The notes below the pieces were generated by a model, which had not been told where the DNA came from, did no database searches, and saw only the letters and a list, made by a program, of their open reading frames with translations. This document shows positions 38,179 to 47,471 of a stretch of DNA of 64,000 bases, one piece after another (within the stretch, counting starts at the first letter, position 1; each line of letters starts with the position of its first letter). The stretch is taken from contig NZ_LT629711.1 of assembly GCF_900104525.1 (NCBI RefSeq), forward strand, positions 620,001-684,000, in the 5' to 3' direction. The position numbers and the translations under genes were made by a program. Origin of the DNA: Pedococcus dokdonensis. Its GTDB lineage: Bacteria; Actinomycetota; Actinomycetes; Actinomycetales; Dermatophilaceae.

Positions 38179-38729
38179 TCGCGGCCGACGAGACCCCCGC
38201 CGACCCCCGACCCGCACGCGAGCGCCGCGCCCTCTTCGCGCTCATGGTGGGCGCTGCTGTCGTCGCCTACGCCCTCGACCAGGCCACCAAGGCCTGGGCG
38301 CTGGCGTCCCTCGAGGTCGGTTCGCCGGTCAACGTGGTCAGCGACCTGATTCGGCTCAACCTGATCCGCAACGCGGGTGCCGCCTTCTCGATCGGCGACA
38401 ACGCCACCTGGGTGCTGACCGTGATCGCGTTCGGGGTGCTCGCCGTGATCATCCGGACGGCCCGGCGGATCGGCAGCCGTGGGTGGGCCTGGGCGCTGGG
38501 GTTGTTGCTGGGCGGTTCGCTCGGCAACCTCACCGACCGGATGACACGCGAGCCCGGACCGGGCCGGGGGCACGTGGTCGACTTCATCGACTACTTCGGC
38601 CTCTTCATCGGCAACGTCGCGGACATCGCGATCGTCGGCGCGGCCCTGCTGATCGCCCTGCTGGCGTTGCGCGGGATCGGTGTCGACGGGCGGCGCCCCC
38701 ACCACGGACGGCACGAGGCCGCCGAATGA
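38142..38729 (+). CDS. lspA: Lipoprotein signal peptidase (signal peptidase II)
   Basis: A protein of about 195 residues with four membrane helices. Catalytic Asp residues are in [14 protein letters not shown] and [19 protein letters not shown]; the [12 protein letters not shown] block is also conserved. LspA cleaves the signal peptide of diacylglyceryl prolipoproteins, such as the binding protein at the right end of this window. The start is uncertain: ATGs at 38142 and 38151 both lie inside the end of the zinc-finger gene and neither has a clear ribosome site, so translational coupling is likely. The stop overlaps rluD by 4 bases. Confidence 0.92.
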   Translation: MRDMQDEAGAPLIAADETPADPRPARERRALFALMVGAAVVAYALDQATKAWALASLEVGSPVNVVSDLIRLNLIRNAGAAFSIGDNATWVLTVIAFGVLAVIIRTARRIGSRGWAWALGLLLGGSLGNLTDRMTREPGPGRGHVVDFIDYFGLFIGNVADIAIVGAALLIALLALRGIGVDGRRPHHGRHEAAE

Positions 38730-39661
38730 GCGACTCCCTGACCAGCGCCCGCACTCTGTTCGTCCCGGACGGGCTCGAGGGCGAGCGGGTCGATGCCGCC
38801 CTTGCCCGCCTGTTCGGTGTCTCTCGCACCAAGGCCGCCGACCTCGCCACGGCCGGCGACGTCCAGGTCAACCACAAGCCGGCCGGCAAGTCCGACCGGG
38901 TCAGCGCGGGTGACCTCCTCGAGGTCGCGCTGCCGGCCAGTGAGCAGAGCCCCACGCTCAAGGTGATTGCCGAGCCGGTGCCGGGCATGACGATCATCCA
39001 CGACGACGACGACCTCGTCGTGGTCGACAAGCCGGTGGGGGTCGCCGCCCACCCGAGCGTCGGCTGGACCGGCCCGACGGTCGTGGGCGGGCTGGCCGCG
39101 GCCGGCTACCGCATCGCCACCAGTGGGGCGAGCGAACGCCAGGGCATCGTGTCCCGACTCGATGTCGGCACCAGCGGCCTGATGGTCGTCGCGAAGTCGG
39201 AGTACGCCTACAGCGTGCTCAAGCAGGCGTTCCGCAGCCGCAGCGTCGACAAGAAGTACCACGCCCTCGTCCAGGGCCTGCCCGACCCGGTCGTCGGCAC
39301 CATCGACGCACCGATCGGCCGGCACCCCAACCATGACTACAAGTTCGCGGTGATGGAGAAGGGCAAGCCCAGCGTCACCCACTACGAGGTGATCGAGGCC
39401 TTCCGGGCCGCCTCCCTGCTCGACATCCACCTCGAGACCGGCCGCACGCACCAGATCCGGGTGCACTTCTCCGCGCTGCACCACCCGTGCGCGGGCGACC
39501 TCACGTATGGCGCCGACCCCAGGCTCGCGGCGCGGCTCGGGCTCGAGCGGCAGTGGCTGCACGCCGTCGGGCTCGGCTTCGACCACCCGGGCACCGGCAA
39601 GTACGTCACCTTCGAGAGCCCCTACCCGGCCGACCTCGCGCAGGCGCTCGACCGCCTCTGA
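38726..39661 (+). CDS. rluD: 23S rRNA pseudouridine synthase (RluD/RluA family)
   Basis: A 311-residue protein. An N-terminal S4 RNA-binding domain (about 13-70: [34 protein letters not shown]) is followed by the RluA-type catalytic domain with the catalytic D146 in [18 protein letters not shown]. Other marks are KKYHALVQG and [19 protein letters not shown]. The family isomerises uridines in helix 69 of 23S rRNA; the exact positions cannot be read from the sequence. The lspA-rluD pairing with a 4-base overlap is standard. Confidence 0.92.
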   Translation: MSDSLTSARTLFVPDGLEGERVDAALARLFGVSRTKAADLATAGDVQVNHKPAGKSDRVSAGDLLEVALPASEQSPTLKVIAEPVPGMTIIHDDDDLVVVDKPVGVAAHPSVGWTGPTVVGGLAAAGYRIATSGASERQGIVSRLDVGTSGLMVVAKSEYAYSVLKQAFRSRSVDKKYHALVQGLPDPVVGTIDAPIGRHPNHDYKFAVMEKGKPSVTHYEVIEAFRAASLLDIHLETGRTHQIRVHFSALHHPCAGDLTYGADPRLAARLGLERQWLHAVGLGFDHPGTGKYVTFESPYPADLAQALDRL

Positions 39662-39708
39662 CCGTCGCTGGGACTGCGCCGCGAGTGCGATCACTGAGAC
39701 CCTGAGTC

Positions 39709-40329
39709 GTGCGGCTCGGGTCGACCGGTGGCAAGAAGTCCGGGAGTGATGTCAACCCCGGAGGGCCCCTCGCGCGATCTCAGTCTGTGAATGACGTGAG
39801 TGGCGAGGTCGCCCAGCGCCGCAGCGGGTTGTCGGACCCGTTCGTGCGCGGAGGGGCCGTGGGCTACGAGGACTTCTACCGCAGGGAGGTCACCGGGCTG
39901 GTGGCGCTTGCGCGTGGCCTCTGCCCGCCGGCGATCGCCGAGGACATCGCGCAGGAGGCCATGCTCGTGGCGTACCGACGGTGGCCGTACGTCCGGGACC
40001 TGGAGCACCCCGAGGCGTGGGTGCGCCGGACCTGCGCCAACATGGCCGTCTCGCAGTTTCGCCGACGGCTGGCCGAGCTCCGGGCCCTGAGTCGCACGAG
40101 GTCGGCTGCTGCAACGGCCACCGGCCCCGAATACGAGGCCTTCTGGGCCCTGGTCCGCACCCTGCCGAGGCGGCAGGCGCAGGTGGTGGCCCTGCACTAC
40201 CTCTACGACCTCTCCGTGGCCGACGTCGCCGCCACTCTCGAGGTGTCGGAGGGTTCGGTGAAGGTCCACCTGAGCCGGGCGCGCGAGTCGCTGTCGCGGC
40301 GGCTGGGTCCGGCAGGGGAGGAGCGGTGA
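39709..40329 (+). CDS. ECF-type RNA polymerase sigma factor
   Basis: A 206-residue group 4 sigma factor with regions 2 and 4 only. Region 2 (about 52-120): YEDFYRREVTGLVALARGL, IAEDIAQEAMLVAYRRWPYVRDLEHPEAWVRRTCANMA. Region 4 (about 145-198): LPRRQAQVVALHYLYDLSVADVAATLEVSEGSVKVHLSRARESL, the helix-turn-helix. The first 50 residues are variable; the GTG at 39709 gives the longest form, and a GTG at 39787 is an alternative. It shares one base with the next gene, a membrane-anchored propeller protein that probably acts as its anti-sigma factor. The promoter targets are unknown. Confidence 0.9.
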   Translation: MRLGSTGGKKSGSDVNPGGPLARSQSVNDVSGEVAQRRSGLSDPFVRGGAVGYEDFYRREVTGLVALARGLCPPAIAEDIAQEAMLVAYRRWPYVRDLEHPEAWVRRTCANMAVSQFRRRLAELRALSRTRSAAATATGPEYEAFWALVRTLPRRQAQVVALHYLYDLSVADVAATLEVSEGSVKVHLSRARESLSRRLGPAGEER

Positions 40330-41393
40330 TGTCCGTCGACGACCTGGCCCGGACGGCTGCCCAGCAGCTCCGCGCAGCCACTGAGAAGGAGGTCGAACCC
40401 ATGGCCATGCTGACCGAGCTGCACCACACGAGGTCCCGCCGCAGGATGACGGTCGGTGCGAGCACGCTGATCCTCGCCGTGGCCGTCATCACGGCCGTGG
40501 CCTTCTGGGGCCCCGGCCGCGAGAAGGCGCAGCTGCCCGCCGGGACTCCCAGCACCGCTCCCACAGCTCGTGGCGAGGTGCTGCTCCTCCAGACCGGGGG
40601 CACAGGCCGGACCCAGGCGTATGGCGGCACGATCGAGCACGTCCCCGTCTCGGGGACGTCGGGGCTGCTCTCCCTGAGCTTCGCACCGGATGGCCAGTCG
40701 CTGGCCTACGTGTGGTCGCCGGGTCCCAGGCCCGGTGGGGGACGGTTCAACGGCGAGGTTCGGGTGCTCGACCAGCAGTCGGGCGCGGACCGGGCCCTCG
40801 GCCCCTGCCGTTTCCCGTGTCCCGTGACGTGGTCGCCGGACGGCCGGGGCGTGCTCACCTCGGGCGGGGGTGGCCTGCGCCGGTACGACGTCTCGACGGG
40901 AAGCTGGACGCAGGTGGCGGTCCCGTCCGGGTGGGTCGTGGACGGGCTGGACGTCAGCGGTGCCGGGAGGGTCGCGATCTCCGGCTCCGTCGAAGGTCAG
41001 CCGGCCCTGATGGCGGTCGACCTCGACGGCCGGTCGCCAGAGGTCGTGGCGCGACCCGGCGCGAAGGCGTGGGTGACCGAGCCGCGCTGGTCGCCGGACG
41101 GGAGGACGCTGGCCTACGTGCACCGCGCGGCGGCGTTCGACGACATGACCGCCGACGCCGACATCTCGCTCCGGACGGTGTCCTCGGACGGTTCCGGCGA
41201 CCGTGTGGTCGCCACGCTCGGGCACTGCGTGTGCGGTGGCGTGCTCCCCGGGATGGACTGGTCCCCGGACGGGCACCTCGCCGTCGCCATGTCGGCCGAG
41301 CCCTTCCAGGTGTTCACGGTCACCCTGGACGGCACGATGACCGACATCGGGCACCCCGGCGGCGGACCGGTGGCGTGGCGGCCCGCCGGGTGA
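40329..41393 (+). CDS. Membrane-anchored TolB-like beta-propeller protein, candidate anti-sigma factor
   Basis: A 354-residue protein whose ATG shares a base with the sigma factor stop. Residues 1-40 are a helical cytoplasmic segment (VDDLARTAAQQLRAATEKEVEPMAMLTELHHTRSRRR), about 41-62 a single membrane helix, and the rest an outer domain with repeated WSPDGR/FAPDGQ motifs (near 115, 168, 258 and 318) typical of TolB/WD40-like propellers. The layout matches ECF-linked anti-sigma proteins with an extracellular sensor, but no zinc-binding HxxxCxxC motif is present. A CxCGG near 303 could be redox-active or metal-binding. Anti-sigma function is inferred from position and topology. Confidence 0.7.
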   Translation: MSVDDLARTAAQQLRAATEKEVEPMAMLTELHHTRSRRRMTVGASTLILAVAVITAVAFWGPGREKAQLPAGTPSTAPTARGEVLLLQTGGTGRTQAYGGTIEHVPVSGTSGLLSLSFAPDGQSLAYVWSPGPRPGGGRFNGEVRVLDQQSGADRALGPCRFPCPVTWSPDGRGVLTSGGGGLRRYDVSTGSWTQVAVPSGWVVDGLDVSGAGRVAISGSVEGQPALMAVDLDGRSPEVVARPGAKAWVTEPRWSPDGRTLAYVHRAAAFDDMTADADISLRTVSSDGSGDRVVATLGHCVCGGVLPGMDWSPDGHLAVAMSAEPFQVFTVTLDGTMTDIGHPGGGPVAWRPAG

Positions 41394-41567
41394 GGCCGCT
41401 GACCGCCCGGACGTGCCCGGGCAGGTGAAGCAGGGTCGGTGTGTCGCGTGGCCAACGGGCCGCGCGGCATACCGTCGGCGTCGCTTCGTTGAGGCGGCGG
41501 AAACCCGCCGCGACACGGCTCCCGACACGCCGAGGGGGCGTCGGTGGCGAGGCTTAGGATCGTCCCG

Positions 41568-44500
41568 ATGTCCTCCTCCGCCGCCTCCAGCACGAGCTCC
41601 CAGTCCCCGCGTGGTTCGAACAGCACCGACTCGTTCGTCCACCTGCACGTGCACACCGAGTACTCCATGCTCGACGGTGCGGCGCGGATCGGTGACCTGT
41701 TCACCAAGGCCGCCGAGATGGGGATGCCGGCGCTCGCGACGACCGACCACGGCTACGTCTTCGGCGCCTACGAGTTCTGGAAGAAGGCGCAGGGCACGGG
41801 GGTCAAGCCGATCATCGGCGTGGAGGCCTACGTCACCCCCGGCACGCACCGGACCGACAAGACCCGGGTCAAGTGGGGTGAGGACCACCAGTCCGGTGAC
41901 GACGTCTCCGGCTCGGGCGCCTACACCCACATGACGCTCCTGGCCCGCAACAACAACGGTCTGCACAACCTGTTCCGGCTCGACTCGCAGGCCAGCCTCG
42001 ACCAGGTCTACGCGAAGTGGCCCCGCATCGACCGCGAGCTGCTGGGCCAGTACGGCCAGGGGCTGATCGGCACCACGGGCTGCCCCTCGGGCGAGGTGCA
42101 GACCCGGCTGCGGCTCGGCCAGTACCGCGAGGCGCTGCAGGCGGCCTCGGACTTCCGCGACATCTTCGGCAAGGACTACTACTTCGCCGAGCTGATGGAC
42201 CACGGCCTCGACATCGAGCGACGGGTCCAGAAGGACCTGCTGCGGCTGGCCCGCGAGCTCGGCCTCCCGCTGGTCGCGACCAACGACCTGCACTACACGA
42301 CCCAGGACGACGCGAAGGCGCACTCGGCGCTGCTGTGCGTGCAGTCCGGCTCGACCCTGATGGACCCCAACCGGTTCAAGTTCGATGCCGACGACTTCTA
42401 CCTCAAGAGCCCGGCCGAGATGCGGCACACCTGGCGCGAGCTGCCGGAGGCCTGTGACAACACGCTGCTGATCGCCGAGATGTGCGACATCTCGTTCACC
42501 GAGGACGAGGGCCGCTACATGCCGCGGTTCCCCTGCCCGCCGGGGGAGAACGAGGAGTCCTGGTTCGTCAAGGAGGTCCAGCGGGGTCTGGCCGAGCGGT
42601 TCCCGGGCGGGATCCCCGACTACGCCACCCAGCAGGCCAGGTTCGAGACCGACGTCATCGTCTCCAAGGGCTACGCCGGCTACTTCCTCGTCGTCTCCGA
42701 CTTCATCAACTGGGCCAAGGAGAACCGCATCCGGGTCGGGCCGGGCCGTGGCTCGGGGGCCGGGTCGATGTGTGCCTACGCGATGAAGATCACCGACCTC
42801 GACCCGATCCCGCACGGCCTGATCTTCGAGCGGTTCCTCAACCCCGAGCGTCCCTCGCTGCCCGACTTCGACGTCGACTTCGACGAGCGCCGGCGGGGCG
42901 AGGTGATCAAGTACGTCACCGACAAGTACGGCGCCGACCGGGTCGCGCAGATCGTCACCTACGGCACGATCAAGGCCAAGCAGGCCGTCAAGGACGCCGC
43001 CCGGGTGATGGGCCACCCGTTCGTCGTGGGGGAGCAGCTCACCAAGGCGATGCCGCCCGACGTCATGGGCAAGGGCGTGCCGCTCAGCGAGATCTACAAC
43101 AAGGAGCACAAGCGCTACAACGAGGGTGGCGACTTCCGGGCCCTGGTCGAGACCGAGCCGCACTTCAAGGAGATCGTCGACACCGCGCTCGGCCTCGAGG
43201 GGCTGAAGCGCCAGTGGGGCGTGCACGCGGCCGGTGTCATCATGTCGAGTGAGCCGTTGATCGACGTCATCCCGATCATGCGCCGGCTCCAGGACGGTCA
43301 GGTCATCACCCAGTTCGACTACCCGAGCTGCGAGGCGCTCGGCCTGGTCAAGATGGACTTCCTCGGCCTGCGCAACCTCACCATCCTCGACGACGCCATC
43401 GACAACGTGCAGGCCAACCGCGGCGAGGACATCGACCTCGACGCGCTGTCCAAGGACATGACCGACAAGGCGACCTTCGACCTGCTGGCCCGCGGTGACA
43501 CCCTCGGGGTGTTCCAGCTCGACGGTGGCGGCATGCGCACCCTGCTCAAGCTCATGCAGCCCGACAACTTCGAGGACATCTCGGCGGCTCTCGCCCTCTA
43601 CCGACCCGGGCCGATGGGTGTCAACGCGCACACCAACTTCGCCCTGCGCAAGAACGGCAAGCAGGAGCTCACCCCGCTCGACCCGCAGCTGGCCGGCAAG
43701 CTCCAGCAGGAGATGATCGACGCGCTCGACCCGATCCTCGGCACCACCTACGGCCTGGTGATCTACCAGGAGCAGGTGATGGAGATCGCCCAGAAGCTCG
43801 CGGGCTACACCCTCGGCAACGCCGACCTGCTGCGCCGGGCGATGGGCAAGAAGAAGAAGGAGGTCCTCGACGCCGAGTACGTCCCCTTCTCCGAGGGGAT
43901 GAAGGCCAAGGGCTTCAACGAGGCGTCGATCGCGGCCCTGTGGGGCGTGCTGGTGCCGTTCTCCGACTACGCGTTCAACAAGGCGCACACCGCGGCCTAC
44001 GGGTTGGTCTCCTACTGGACCGGCTACCTCAAGGCCAACTACCCGGCCGAGTACATGGCGGCGCTGCTGACCAGCGTCGGCGACGACAAGGACAAGTCGG
44101 CGCTCTACCTCGGCGAGTGCCGGCGGATGGGCATCAAGGTGCTGCCCCCGACGTCAACGACTCGGTGGCCCGGTTCGCGGCCGTGGGCACCGACATCCGG
44201 TTCGGCATGCAGGCGATCCGCAACGTCGGCCACAACGTCGTCGAGGCGATCGTGGCCGCCCGCGAGGAGAAGGGCCGGTTCACCTCGTTCAAGGACTTCC
44301 TCTCGAAGTGCCCGGCCGTCGTCTGCAACAAGCGCACCATCGAGTCGCTGATCAAGGCCGGCGCGTTCGACGGCCTGCAGGAGTCGCGCCAGGGTCTCTA
44401 CCGCGTCCACGAGGACTACGTCGACAACTTCGTCGACATCAAGCGCCAGGAGGCGATCGGTCAGGACTCGCTGTTCGGCTCGTTCGGCGACGAGACCGCG

Positions 44501-45187
44501 GGGGAGTCGGTCGACTTCTCGGTGCTGCCGAGCATCCCGGGCGTCGAGTGGGACAAGAAGACGCTGCTGCAGTTCGAGCGCGAGATGCTCGGGCTCTACG
44601 TCTCCGACCACCCGCTCTTCGGTATCGAGCACGTGCTGAGCTCGCACGCCGACACCTCGATCGCGAGCCTGATGGGGGAGGACGGCAAGCCCGAGGGTGC
44701 CAACGTCACCATCGCGGGGCTGATCACCGGGCTGCAGGTCAAGCGCACCAAGAAGGGCGACCTCTGGGCGATCGTCACGGTGGAGGACCTCGAGGGTGCC
44801 ATCGAGTGCCTGTTCTTCCCCAGTGCCTACCTGACCGTCCAGCACGCACTGACGCACGACGCGGTCGTCGTGGTCAAGGGCCGGGTCAACCGGCGTGACG
44901 ACACCCCGACGATCTTCGCGTCCGACCTCACGCTGCCCGACATCTCCGAGGGGCCGCGCGGGCCGGTCGTCGTCACCATCGACACCAACCGCGCCACCCA
45001 GACCAAGGTCGAGGAGCTCAAGTCCGTGCTCTCCTCGCACCCGGGGTCGACCGAGGTGCACGTGCGGCTCAGCCAGCCCGGGCGGTCGGTGCTGATGCGG
45101 CTGGAGGACTCCTACCGGGTGAACGCCACCGAGGCGCTGTTCGGTGACCTCAAGGTGATCCTCGGCCCGCGCTGCCTGGCCGGCTGA
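41568..45187 (+). CDS. dnaE: DNA polymerase III alpha subunit, frameshifted in this sequence
   Basis: The replicative polymerase subunit. From the ATG at 41568 the frame runs to an early stop at 44349-44351; the homologous sequence continues in another frame from 44150 to 45187. One extra C in the run at 44145-44149 restores a continuous protein of about 1206 residues, the normal DnaE1 size. The PHP domain starts at [13 protein letters not shown] (H25, H27, H29), and the catalytic acids are in [15 protein letters not shown] (D433, D435). The finger region has [16 protein letters not shown]. The C-terminal part has the helix-hairpin-helix and the OB fold ([28 protein letters not shown]). Essentiality makes a sequencing error or a slippage site more likely than a dead gene. 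Confidence 0.9.
44145..44149 (+). other. Frameshift site in dnaE (run of five C)
   Basis: The frame is correct up to CTG at 44142-44144 and again from GAC at 44150. Between them are five C where six are needed to read Pro-Pro-Asp-Val-Asn. A -1 ribosomal slip on the run would give the same product. Without it, translation adds about 66 unrelated residues and stops at 44351. Confidence 0.9.
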
Positions 45188-45208
45188 CCCACCACGTAGG
45201 GTGCGACC

Positions 45209-47377
45209 GTGACCACGCCCGAGGCAAACCTGCCCACCCCGCCGCGGGTGGAGCACCGCGACAGCACCCGCGAGCACCACGGCGACGTCGTGGTCGACCC
45301 GTTCGAGTGGTTGCGCGACAAGGACGACCCTGCGGTGCGGGCCCACCTCGAGGCCGAGAACGCCTACGCCGAGGCGGTGACGGCCGACCTGCAACCGTTG
45401 CGCGACGCCGTCTTCGAGGAGATCCGGTCCCGGACCCAGGAAACCGACCTGTCGGTGCCGGTGGCGAGCGGACCCTGGTGGTACTACTCCCGCAGCTTCG
45501 AGGGAAAGCAGTACTCGGTCGAGTGCCGCACGGCCCGGGTGGAGGGGGCGCCGCGCCCGATGCCCGCGCCGGACGTGCCCATCGAGGGGGAGCAGGTCCT
45601 GCTCGACGCCAACGCGGAGGCGGACGGCCACGAGTTCTTCTCCCTCGGCGCCCTGACCGTCAGCCCCGACCACCAGTGGCTCGCGTATGCCGTCGACACG
45701 GAGGGCGACGAGCGGTTCTCGTTGCGGGTCAAGGACCTGCGCACCGGCGAGCTCGTCGACACCGCGGTCGACCGCATCGGCTACGGCTGCGTGTTCTCCC
45801 TCGACGGCCGGTTCGTGTTCTACACCCGGGTCGACGAGACCTGGCGTCCCCACCAGGTCTGGCGGCACGAGGTGGGCGCCCCCACGGAGGACGACGTCCT
45901 CGTCCACCAGGAGGACGACGAGCGGTTCTGGATGGGGGTCGGGTCGTCACGCGACGACCGCTGGATCATGATCGGACTGGGCTCGAAGACCACCTCGGAG
46001 GTGCGGCTCCTCGACGCCGGCGACCCGACCGGTGAGTTCCGTGTCGTCGCCCCGCGGCGTGAGGGTGTCGAGTACGACGTCGAGCCCGCCGGTGACCGGC
46101 TGCTGATCGTGCACAACGCCGACTCGATCGACTCCGACCTGGCCTGGGCGCCGATCGACGCCACGTCCGCCGACCAGTGGCAGCCGATGATGCGCTCCCA
46201 ACCGGGCGAGCGGTTCCAGGGCATCGACGCCTTCGACGACGTCGCCGTGCTCTCGTTGCGTCGTGAGGGGCTGACCGCCCTGCGGGTGATCCAGCGCGCA
46301 CCCGGGGAGCCCAGTGGTTTCGGGGAGCACCACGACCTGCGGTTCGACGAACCCGTCTACTCGGTCGGGCTGGGCGACAACCCCGAGAGTGCCACCACGA
46401 GGTTGCAGGTGGTCTTCGAGTCGCTGGTCACGCCCAAGACGGTGTTCGACTACGACGTGACGACGCGCGGTTTCGAGCTGCTCAAGCGCCAGCCCGTGCT
46501 GGGTGGCTACGACCCGGCACAGTACGAACAGCGCCGTGAGTGGGCGACCGCCGCCGACGGCACCCGGATCCCGATGTCGCTGGTCTTCCCGGTGGGGTCG
46601 CAGCCCGACGGCAGCCACCCCGGCCTGCTGTCCGCCTACGGCTCCTACGAGATCTCCTCCGACCCCTACTTCTCGGTCGCCCGGCTCTCGCTGCTCGAGC
46701 GCGGCTTCGTCTACGCCATCGCCCACGTCCGTGGCGGCGGCGAGATGGGCCGGTCCTGGTACGACAACGGCAAGCTGGCGTCCAAGACCAACACCTTCAC
46801 CGACTTCGTCACGTGTGCTGCCCACCTCGTCGACAGCGGCTGGGTGGCCCCGGATCGCCTGGTGGCAGAAGGCGGTTCGGCTGGTGGCCTGCTGATCGGC
46901 GCTGCCGTCAACCTGGCCCCGGAGCGGTTCCGGGCCGTGCACGCGGCCGTGCCCTTCGTCGATGCCCTCACCACCATCCTCGACCCGAGCCTGCCGCTGA
47001 CCGTGGTGGAGTGGGAGGAGTGGGGCAACCCACTCGAGGACGCCGAGGTCTACGCCTACATGAAGTCCTACTCGCCCTACGAGAACGTGCGCGACGCGGC
47101 ATACCCAGCCGTGCTCGCCACCACCTCGCTCAACGACACTCGCGTGTTCTTCACCGAGCCCGCGAAGTGGGTCGCGCGCCTGCGCGAGCACACGACGAGC
47201 GACCCTGCGCAGCGCCCGGTGCTGCTGCGCACCGAGATGGTTGCGGGCCACGGCGGCAAGAGCGGACGGTATGACGCGTGGCGCCAGGTGGCGTGGGAGT
47301 GGGCCTTCCTGCTCGACCAGGCCGGCGCGCGGGACAAGGTCGCGGGAAAGGTCCCGGGGAAGATCTCTTCGGATTGA
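45209..47377 (+). CDS. ptrB: Oligopeptidase B (S9A prolyl oligopeptidase family)
   Basis: A 722-residue serine peptidase from a GTG. The N-terminal beta-propeller (about 75-420) filters substrates. The alpha/beta-hydrolase domain carries the nucleophile S557 in AEGGSAGGLLIGAAVN, the Asp in SLNDTRVFFTEPAKWVARL and the His in AGHGGKSGRYDAW. ISSDPYFSVARLSLLERGFVYAIAHVRGGGEMGRSWY is the classic oligopeptidase B block. It cleaves after basic residues in short peptides and is cytoplasmic (no signal peptide). It starts 21 bases after dnaE with no shared function visible. Confidence 0.93.
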   Translation: MTTPEANLPTPPRVEHRDSTREHHGDVVVDPFEWLRDKDDPAVRAHLEAENAYAEAVTADLQPLRDAVFEEIRSRTQETDLSVPVASGPWWYYSRSFEGKQYSVECRTARVEGAPRPMPAPDVPIEGEQVLLDANAEADGHEFFSLGALTVSPDHQWLAYAVDTEGDERFSLRVKDLRTGELVDTAVDRIGYGCVFSLDGRFVFYTRVDETWRPHQVWRHEVGAPTEDDVLVHQEDDERFWMGVGSSRDDRWIMIGLGSKTTSEVRLLDAGDPTGEFRVVAPRREGVEYDVEPAGDRLLIVHNADSIDSDLAWAPIDATSADQWQPMMRSQPGERFQGIDAFDDVAVLSLRREGLTALRVIQRAPGEPSGFGEHHDLRFDEPVYSVGLGDNPESATTRLQVVFESLVTPKTVFDYDVTTRGFELLKRQPVLGGYDPAQYEQRREWATAADGTRIPMSLVFPVGSQPDGSHPGLLSAYGSYEISSDPYFSVARLSLLERGFVYAIAHVRGGGEMGRSWYDNGKLASKTNTFTDFVTCAAHLVDSGWVAPDRLVAEGGSAGGLLIGAAVNLAPERFRAVHAAVPFVDALTTILDPSLPLTVVEWEEWGNPLEDAEVYAYMKSYSPYENVRDAAYPAVLATTSLNDTRVFFTEPAKWVARLREHTTSDPAQRPVLLRTEMVAGHGGKSGRYDAWRQVAWEWAFLLDQAGARDKVAGKVPGKISSD

Positions 47378-47400
47378 GTGACGTATGACCGCCTCGTACC

Positions 47401-47421
47401 AAGGGTCTGGGCCATACCCTT
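47401..47421 (+). terminator. Weak hairpin after oligopeptidase B
   Basis: AAGGGT and ACCCTT arms flank a 9-base loop and are followed by TTG. The 6-base-pair stem is short; termination is possible but uncertain. Confidence 0.35.
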
Positions 47422-47471
47422 TGTCGTAGAGCGAGCGCTTTCGACAACGACGGCGGACAGAGGCGGACTGC

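Noticed and set aside
40203..43988. A 1261-codon open frame opposite dnaE and its upstream neighbours
   Set aside because: It is antisense to three well-supported genes, has no ribosome site and no recognisable domain, and is explained by codon bias.
43940..45187. A separate short polymerase gene
   Set aside because: It is the 3' part of dnaE after the frameshift; its upstream end is out of frame with the conserved sequence and it has no start signal of its own.
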